Origin: Panopea generosa
Lineage: Eukaryota > Mollusca > Bivalvia > Adapedonta > Hiatellidae
Reading direction: 5' to 3'
Assembly (NCBI GenBank): GCA_029582155.1
Contig: CM055907.1
Coordinates: 14,870,974 to 14,934,973 of the forward strand
DNA length: 64,000 nucleotides
Below are positions 49,001-58,000 of this stretch, piece after piece (positions within the stretch are counted from its first letter, which is position 1; each line of letters starts with the position of its first letter). The notes beneath the pieces were generated by a model that worked only from the letters and a program-made list of their open reading frames with translations, was not told where the DNA came from and ran no database searches. Both the position numbers and the translations under genes were made by a program.

Positions 49001-52000
49001 ATTCTAACTACCTGCCTGCCTGCCTGTCGTACCGAACTGCCCACCTACCTACCCAACTGCCAACCTACCTACTCACCTGCCCACTTATCTACCCACCTAC
49101 CTTAACATCTACCAACCTACCCTACCCACATGCACACCTACCTACCCACGTACTAACCCAACCACCCACCAACCTACCCACCTAACAACCCACCCACGTA
49201 CCTACCCATCCACCTACACAACCACAAACCTACCCACGCAAATCCTACCAACTCAAAGCCTACCAACCCACCTACCTACAAACCGAACTACCGATCAAAC
49301 GAACAACCGAACTACCTATCTACCTAACTACGTACGTACATACGAACTTACGTACCTTCTTACCGAACAACTCACCTTCTTACCTACCTAGACCCACCCA
49401 CCCACATACCTCCCTCACTCCCACCTACCCACCTACTCACTTACCTACCTACCCACTTACCTACCTACCTACCCACTTACCCACCTACCCACCTACGTAC
49501 CTACGTACCTACCTACCTACCTACCATACTACCTACCTACATACCTACCTACCTACCGAACTACTTACCGAATTACCTACCTACCTACTTCCCTACCGAA
49601 CTACCTATTGAATTACATACTGAATAACCACCTACCTACCTACCACCCCACCTTCCTCCCTCCCTTCCTCCTACCTACCTACTTATCTACCTACCTATCT
49701 ACCTACCAACCTACCTACCTATCTACGTACCTTCCTACCTACCTACCTACCTACCTACCTACCTACCTACCTAATTACCAACTTACCTACTAACCTACAG
49801 AACTTCCGAACTACCTACAGAACTTCAGATCTATCGAACTACATACCAAACTACATAAATACCTATCGAACAATCTTTCGGCCGAAATTCCTACCTACTT
49901 ACCTAACTACATACCGAGCTGCCTTAATACCTACTGAACTTCCTACCTACCGAAATTCTTACCTACCTAACTAACTACCTACCGAACTACATAACTAGAT
50001 ATCTACCTACCTAACTATCTACTTACCTACCTACCTACCCCTCGAACTACCTACTTACCTACCTACCTACCTACCTACCTACCTACCTACCTACTGACCT
50101 ACCTAACGACCTACCTACTTCCTACCTGCCTAACTACCTACTGAGCTACCTACCTACCTACCTACCTACCTACCTGCCTGCCTACTGACCTACCTACCGA
50201 CCTACCTACCTTCCTACCTGCTGAACTACCTACGAACTAACTACCTACCTACTACATACCGAACAACTACCTACCGAACTATGGAACTATCTAACTACCT
50301 ACCTACTACCTACCGAAGTATTACCTACCAAACTACCTAAATACCTACCTACTACCTACCGAACTACCTACCTACTACCTCTCGAACTAGTTACCGAACT
50401 ACTGAACTATAACATTTTGAATGGCGTTGAAAATATATATTTGATTAATGAACAGGGACACGTCGAATCTATTTCAATAATAATGATTGTAACTTTTGTA
50501 ACGAAATTGAGTATTTGATTTTTTCTTTTCCATTTTAATCTGTGATTATATATTTTCGGAATATGTTGTGTTCAAATTAAGTTGCGAATAAAATAATATA
50601 ATTGACACATTTGTTCAATGATAAAATTAAAATCAAAATTATTTTAATTCTCAAAGGGAAACTACGTGTGTTATTGTGTATACAGTCTACTAAATATAAC
50701 AGAAGCCCGGGAAACAGAATGTAAACAACCATGCGACTTTGATAGACTTTTTCTATGTGGAGGTGACAATTTTGTGTCATTATATGAGACAGGTAATCCC
50801 AAATGTGTATTACTGTTTATTGCGTAATATATCTTTTATAACTTTGGTCGCGCGGATAATGTTATATCACCGCTTTTTATAGACTTGCTAATTCAGTTAC
50901 GTATATGTACACATGTACATATTATGTACCTGTATAACTGCCAGTATAAATTTCACTCACGAGTGTTGAAAGAGATGCGGGGTCTCGCTTTTAAAATCAA
51001 GCTCGCAACTTTTGAACTTTTAATGCAGCAATTTATAATACCGTATTCCGTGACCTAGTTGTTAAAGCGAACCCCCTCCACAACCCCCTCCACTCCACCA
51101 CGGAAGCGGGAAGTCGTAGGTTCAAACTTGAGTTTTTCTACCTTTTGCGGCCGGTAGCTCATAAAGCACCTAATTAAAATAAGAGGTACCGTATGTCTAA
51201 CAGCCTGGAAAGACTGGCTTTCGGGAAGAAACCGTGTACAATATTGTGGTTATAACGTTTTATGTTTTATCTATAGTGTCCTTTTCCATTCCTTAACACA
51301 GATTTTTGAGTAAATACAAATCAGTTGGCCTTCGTCGAAAAATCGATTTATTAGTGAAAATCAGTAGCATTTTTTTTAATTCTGTTGAATAATATTGGAA
51401 ATATCTGAAACATTATTTTGCTGTGCCAAGTCAAAATTATGGTTCATGAAAAGTTTGCATTTTATTTGCTCAGAAACTACATTTAAAACTACAATATACT
51501 GGGAATTACTGTTTTATCAATTCCTGAAATTATATCACAACATGTTACGCTTCAATACATTGTTTATTGAAAAAGGGTAGTACTCGCTGTAATGTTGTAA
51601 TGGATGCTAGGTTTTGGTCGTGCTACACTAACACTTTTTAACTAATCATATACTTAAAAACATAAAGAGTTAATGTCTATAAAGGCATTTAAGTTTTAAT
51701 ATATCACTACATATTTCTGTATACTTTAAAAAGTATATTTAACAGAAAAGCTAACACACCACTTGACATTTTATGTATTTCTTAATTGAACGGAACAACA
51801 AAACCTGTCATTTAACGTATTTTCTCAAAAACGATCAAAGCAATTTCAGCGAAATTTGAACTTAAATAAGAAACAACATTGAGAATAACAATGACCAAGT
51901 CTGTATTGTAAAATCTGTTATAATTTCATTTTAATTGAAAACGTTATGCTATCCAATATTTTGGCGAATTAGCTACTCCGTTCAGTATATTTACTCATCT

Positions 52001-55000
52001 AAGTTATTATGGGGAATACTTGATCTTTCCTAAGTTGCGTCTCATGCTTCTAATGGGTCCTTCTTTATTCACATACATGTATTATTAATGGGAGTTTTAT
52101 ACATACGACAACATTTCGTTATTTTCTAGTTCCAGATTTATCTGTTGATAACGATATTATCGGTAATGGTTTACACGATGACGAGTGTATTGTCTATGAT
52201 ACATCAACTGATACCTTCAAGTGGTTTGTATGCGACACCAATGGTACGGCGAGTTTTAGTTCGTTGTGTCAAACCGATAACGGAACACTTATTGTTGATT
52301 CTCTTCTTGTTGCAAACATGAACGAGGCGGTTAAGAGATGCTTCGAGACTAATAGTTTTCCTGCCAGACACCACTACATTTCGTCGATACCTAAACAACA
52401 CATAAAGAATAGTAGCATGCTGTGGACTTCAATGTTCAGACATCACGTTTTCAGTAAATATACTGGTAAGCCAGCTATGGGTGGATCAAATGTTGAAATC
52501 ACATATCATCATAACGAGACATACACCTGTTTTGGGGGAAGACAATTTAGGACTCACTGCACAGTTGAATTTTGTTCTTTGTTCTATATAAAATAAAGTC
52601 TAGGATTTCCATGGAAAAAATGAATTTCACATAGAATGTTGTCTAAAGTTTTCTCAGCAGGAATGTATATCCACATACAAATAACTGGTAGGTTGACCAG
52701 CGTGTTGTTTTTTTGTAGAGGGTGTAGTGACACCCTGATAATTATTGAAAAAAGAAGTCCTCAAATGCTCGTAAATACACGCTTATGTTGAAATCCTATA
52801 AAAGTCATTTTTTAACACCAGTGATGTCTTATTGTAGTATATGCTATGCCAACATTTTCTCTACTCATCTGCAGCAAGAAATCACAACTATTATGAACCA
52901 TTTTGAAAATAATTAAAAACTAAATTACATGGACCTTTTTTAAAGCGTAAGAAGCATATTACCGTGGGGGGGAAAAAGGGGCGTAACTGTGTAGTGAGAC
53001 GTAAAATATATCGGTAGATGTCCAAGATAAGAAATAGTATTCACGAGTCATGAATATACATATGTAATGAACTAAAATAGAAACGCTCCTCTCTGTTTAA
53101 AAACATCCAGAAATCCCAAAAGGTTACGGTTATAAATCATAAACGATACATAAAGTTTATTGATTTGTTGAGGATCGATACTAATTGAGTAAATCTTGTT
53201 AGCACGAGCATTTTTATGGTAATATCAGACACTCGTTATGTAATATCGTTTAGGCCATCGAATTTTATTCAACAACTTTTGTTAATAACCACGAGCAGTA
53301 GAACTATTGCGTGTATCCAATCCTCACAATGTGTGTTTCTATAGTGTCAAGTATAAATGTATTTACACTTGACTGTCTAATGGAATTATGAAATAAAGAA
53401 TATTTATTGTTTAACAGGACACTTGGTCCGGCCAATATCAATGTTGTTTATGTTATTAGCACAATTAAATGAAAGTACACATACGTTTATATAGCAGTCA
53501 CCTTAAATTAAAGAAAGACACCTCCTTTTTCAAAATCGATTAATTCTCTTGTGCATACCCCAAAACTATGATGTTTTCCGTGATTTCAATGCAAACTTTT
53601 GTATTATGAATTTAAGATGTGTGAAATGCCTGTTTTATGAAATGTTAATCTTTTTTTCTGTTTATTATGATTATATGTTTTACAGAACATAAACTACTTA
53701 CAGAGATAGTAACGCAATATTTGCAAAAGATTTAGCTCATCTTTAAACAAAATATATGGAAGGAATCTTCAAGTCTAGAAATGTTATATTTTTCTTAAAT
53801 TTATACTTTATCAAACCAAAGAGTTCATTATTTTGTTGTGGTCTTCCTATTGTTTCCAAACCAGATTCAATAGTTTGCATATAATTTTGAACACATGAAT
53901 CAAGATCATGTGAGGAACATCGAGAATTAATATGGCTCCCTTATAATTTGTTTTAAACATGAAATACAATGTATATTTGTTTTTTGACCAGCACTTTTGG
54001 TACTAGTGTTCTTTAAAGCAACATAACCAGTATTTGAAGTTATTTTTTTATGAACAAAGATACAAGTCGTTTATGAATAACAAACATTTTCGTGAAACCT
54101 CATAACCTTCGATGTATATATTACAGCTGATACTTGTTTAAACGTGAATAAATTTTGTTTTAAATATAGATTTACTGATCAGTAATTCTGGTATGCAAAT
54201 TAATTCCTTCGCTGACGAACCTAGGGTTTTTTATATTAGAAGCCGTTTATGGAGCACTATAGAGGAAAAACAATACAGATATGGAAATCAACACTTTTTT
54301 TTGTAACGAAATTCAAATATGAGCGATTAGAGCGAGTTTAAATATATGTTTTTTTTTGCGATAAACAATTGTATTTTGCACTATGTATGATCCAGATAGT
54401 CAATATTACAAGTATAGCAGGTATTTTATTGATTTGACAGAAAGCAAAGTACTGGTTATGCCGCTTTAAATACGTCTAACATTTATACAACTGTAATTGT
54501 TTGAGTAAAAAAGTAGGAAGAAGTGAATTCACATTACTAAATAATAATGATTATATACAACTTTCATTTATTTCATACTGATTGACGTCACAGGTCAAGA
54601 GAGAAAACAAATTGTGGCATTTGTTCAACTGAATATATGGAATAACACAGCATTTTATTGGTTTACTAGAAATTCTACAGAGCGCTTAAAATCGGTTTGC
54701 CAGAATGGTAAAAAAGCTTTAAATTATTAATAAAGTTTCCGCACTGTAAATTTGATATAAGAACAGCCATATTCAATGAGCAATTTTCTATTATGCAGTT
54801 TAACTATCCGGCTGATTGATTGATTGAACATTTAGCGTCATTTTTATTTCATCGAGGGCTAACCGACGATTAATTAACCTAACCACTGTTTCTTGGGATC
54901 CTGAAACGTTAACCCGTTCTCTAGTATACCCCATCTCCGCAAGTAGCTGAAAATTTTCCTACTTGAATCACCGATGAGAGACCAATGATAATGAAACACA

Positions 55001-58000
55001 ATGTCGTATATCAATCATCACCAAACGGAGACTGTTCCCGGGCGGAGATTCGAACCCACGACCCCTGGATTGATAGCCAGACGCGTTACCGACTTAGCTT
55101 ATTGGGCCCAGCTTAATGGTATGGATGATGTTGATAAATGTGTCACAAATGTTCTCAGAAAAGTAACTAAATACGTTGTTAATACTTATGTGAGAACAAA
55201 AAATACAATATATAACCAATGCCTTTCCAAACAGCCGTAAATAATATGTTGTTATGTAACTACCTTGTATCTATTATTAATGTTGATGATGTTTCATAAT
55301 TTCATGTAAATAATATAATTATTTATTTGTATAGGTCACTTATAGGTCAACTGGACCGCATGTGTTGTATAAAATTAGACGTCAGTATATCATGTCACAT
55401 GTACTCACGTCACTATAATAAAATATTTAATAACCCACTCACTTAATTGTGTTTTGTATGAAACTACGCGTATACAATATTATAACTACAAGTATTTTCA
55501 CATAACAGTGGTTAAACTAAATACTTCATGTATCAATATATATCGTACATATACTTTTCATTTTCATTTTAGTTTGTTTATTTGTTTGTTTATTTGTTTG
55601 TTTGTTGTTTTTTGCTTGTTTGTTAAGTTGGTAGTCGCTCTATGTTGGTAATAATAACTTTGAATATAGATTATCCTATATTTTTATTTTCGTACTTCAC
55701 ACACAGAAACAATAAGCCCAACATCACCGCCGACTACAGCAGCTGCAACCAGAGTTGAACAAACAACATTTATAGATTCTGGACAAACATCAAGGACTGG
55801 ACCAGAATCTACTGAAGGTAAACAACCAAATGATGATAATGCAAAACGTATGTTACGTAATAATTGTCGCTGTATGTACATTCCATACACATACTTACGC
55901 CCAGTACGCTGAATGGTAATTTATTTGTCAAAGTAAAATATATAACTGAATACTGTGTATGAATTTAAGTGAAGTCTTATCATTTGATAACACTATTTCA
56001 CGGGATGACCGTGTCTAACGTGTTCAACACATTGTCTAACCAACAAATGTCAATTATATGAAATGAGGTTGTGTTGATTAAGCGTAGGCAGTATGTTAGA
56101 AAATATCGCTGCTAGTTCTAGCAATAAATTAGAATGAATAAAAAAATATCTCTTTATCATTTATAATGAACATATGAATGATTTGGAGGTTGTAATCCAC
56201 AAGTACGTGACAAAAGACGACATTTTAATTGTAGTATAATTGAAACGAAATTCCTAAATTAAATATCACTGACATACTGCTTTGCGACCCTTCACCCAGC
56301 CATTAGGACTCTTTCTAATATAAATCAATTTAAACAATGTGTATCAAATATGTCGGATGAAATTGCAATCAAAATCTGTCTTAGTCTAACTTGGGCTCGT
56401 AGACCAAATTATGACATCTGTTTTCAATGTATTATTTGGTATTTTTAAATAGATATCCCTATGGCAACAGCCGGGCCCGATTAGCTCAGTCGGTTACGCG
56501 TCTGACTTTCAATCCAGAGGTCGTGAGTTCGAATCCTCCGTGATGATTGATATACGACATTGTGTCTCATTATCATTCGTCTCTCATCACTGATTCAAGT
56601 GGGAAAGTTATCAGTTACTTGCGGAGATGGGGTGTGCTCGAGTACTGGTTAATCCCAGGAAACAGTGGTTAGGTTAACTGATCGTCTGTTAGCCCTCGAT
56701 GGCATAAAAATGACACTAAATATTCAATCAATCAATTAATTATGACAACAAGGGCTGGGTGGTGAATATATTGTTATTTTATAAAATCAAAAGTAGGTTT
56801 TTAGGCTAATATACATTCTTGAAAAATCAAGATATGCTTCCTTTAATAGTACACAACTCTTTGACGTTGTGACCGTAGCTTTCTTGCTGAACACAGTGTT
56901 TGGCCAACAAATAGTATATTACATTACCTAATGGTCTGGGTATTTTTATAAAACGAAAGCACTTTGCTCATTAGTCACTCATATGTACGTATAGTAGCTC
57001 GAGACATAATTTGACAACTTCAAGAAATAAGTCAAAACCAATACTTTATAATCATACTCACACTTTATCTTAAATAAACCAAATTAAGCAATATGTCGTC
57101 AATATCATCAATCGAATGGCAATCAAAATTAAACAACCTTATTCAATTGATATGTCACAACATATGTTGCAACTCTATTTTGATCTAATCTGTGCATGTT
57201 TGTTAGGTTAGGAGATTCCTTTTCAATTAATTATATTTGCCGGTTATTTATATGTTCTTTTTAACAAAAGTTCTGTGTGTATAAATAGAATAGGCATGAT
57301 ATATATTGTTAAAATAATTCTGGCCAATGTTAAATTTTGAAAACTCCGTTTGTGCTTTAACTGCAAAGAACTGCATCCTTGAAGTTGTGTCTGTGTATTA
57401 AATGTTCATCTCCATGTTAGACCAATAAATGATATATGAAATTATGTTTTATAAAACGTTAGTAAATGTTACAGTTGAAGATGGTTTCCTGATTGTTTTT
57501 TTTTTTCTTTCTTTTTTTTTCAGATTATATTTACATCGTTATTGCAGTTGGCGGGCTGTTGTTGATAGTTAGTATCATCATAGTGGTGGTTATAGTAAGA
57601 AATAGGTAAAACATTTTAATATTACGAATTTTGATGAAATATAGACATTTGTAAGCGAGTATTTTCAATAATTTCATTGTTTAAAAATACTAATTTAGCT
57701 AAATGCTGTTTTCACTGTTTTCATTCATAAAATAATCTTTTTCAAAAAAGAGTTTATTTTAGTGAAAAAGCAATTAAATTCGGCACATAAACATAGGCGT
57801 TTTCAAAGCATGTTTAGTCTTTCAACATATAACATGTTCTATATGGCAAATACAGTTTTATTTTGGAGGAAGACCTCACATTGAATCTTGATAGAACCAG
57901 CATCCTCGCACGAGTCACTTGTAAAGCTCTGAGGTGAACATACTTAAACTACTCGAACACGAAGGACAAAAAATGAAAAGCACAAACTTTATTGATTCTA

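Noticed and set aside
56470..56540. Functional tRNA gene
   Set aside because: A and B boxes are good, but the acceptor arms do not pair and the sequence continues into a SINE body with a simple-repeat tail.
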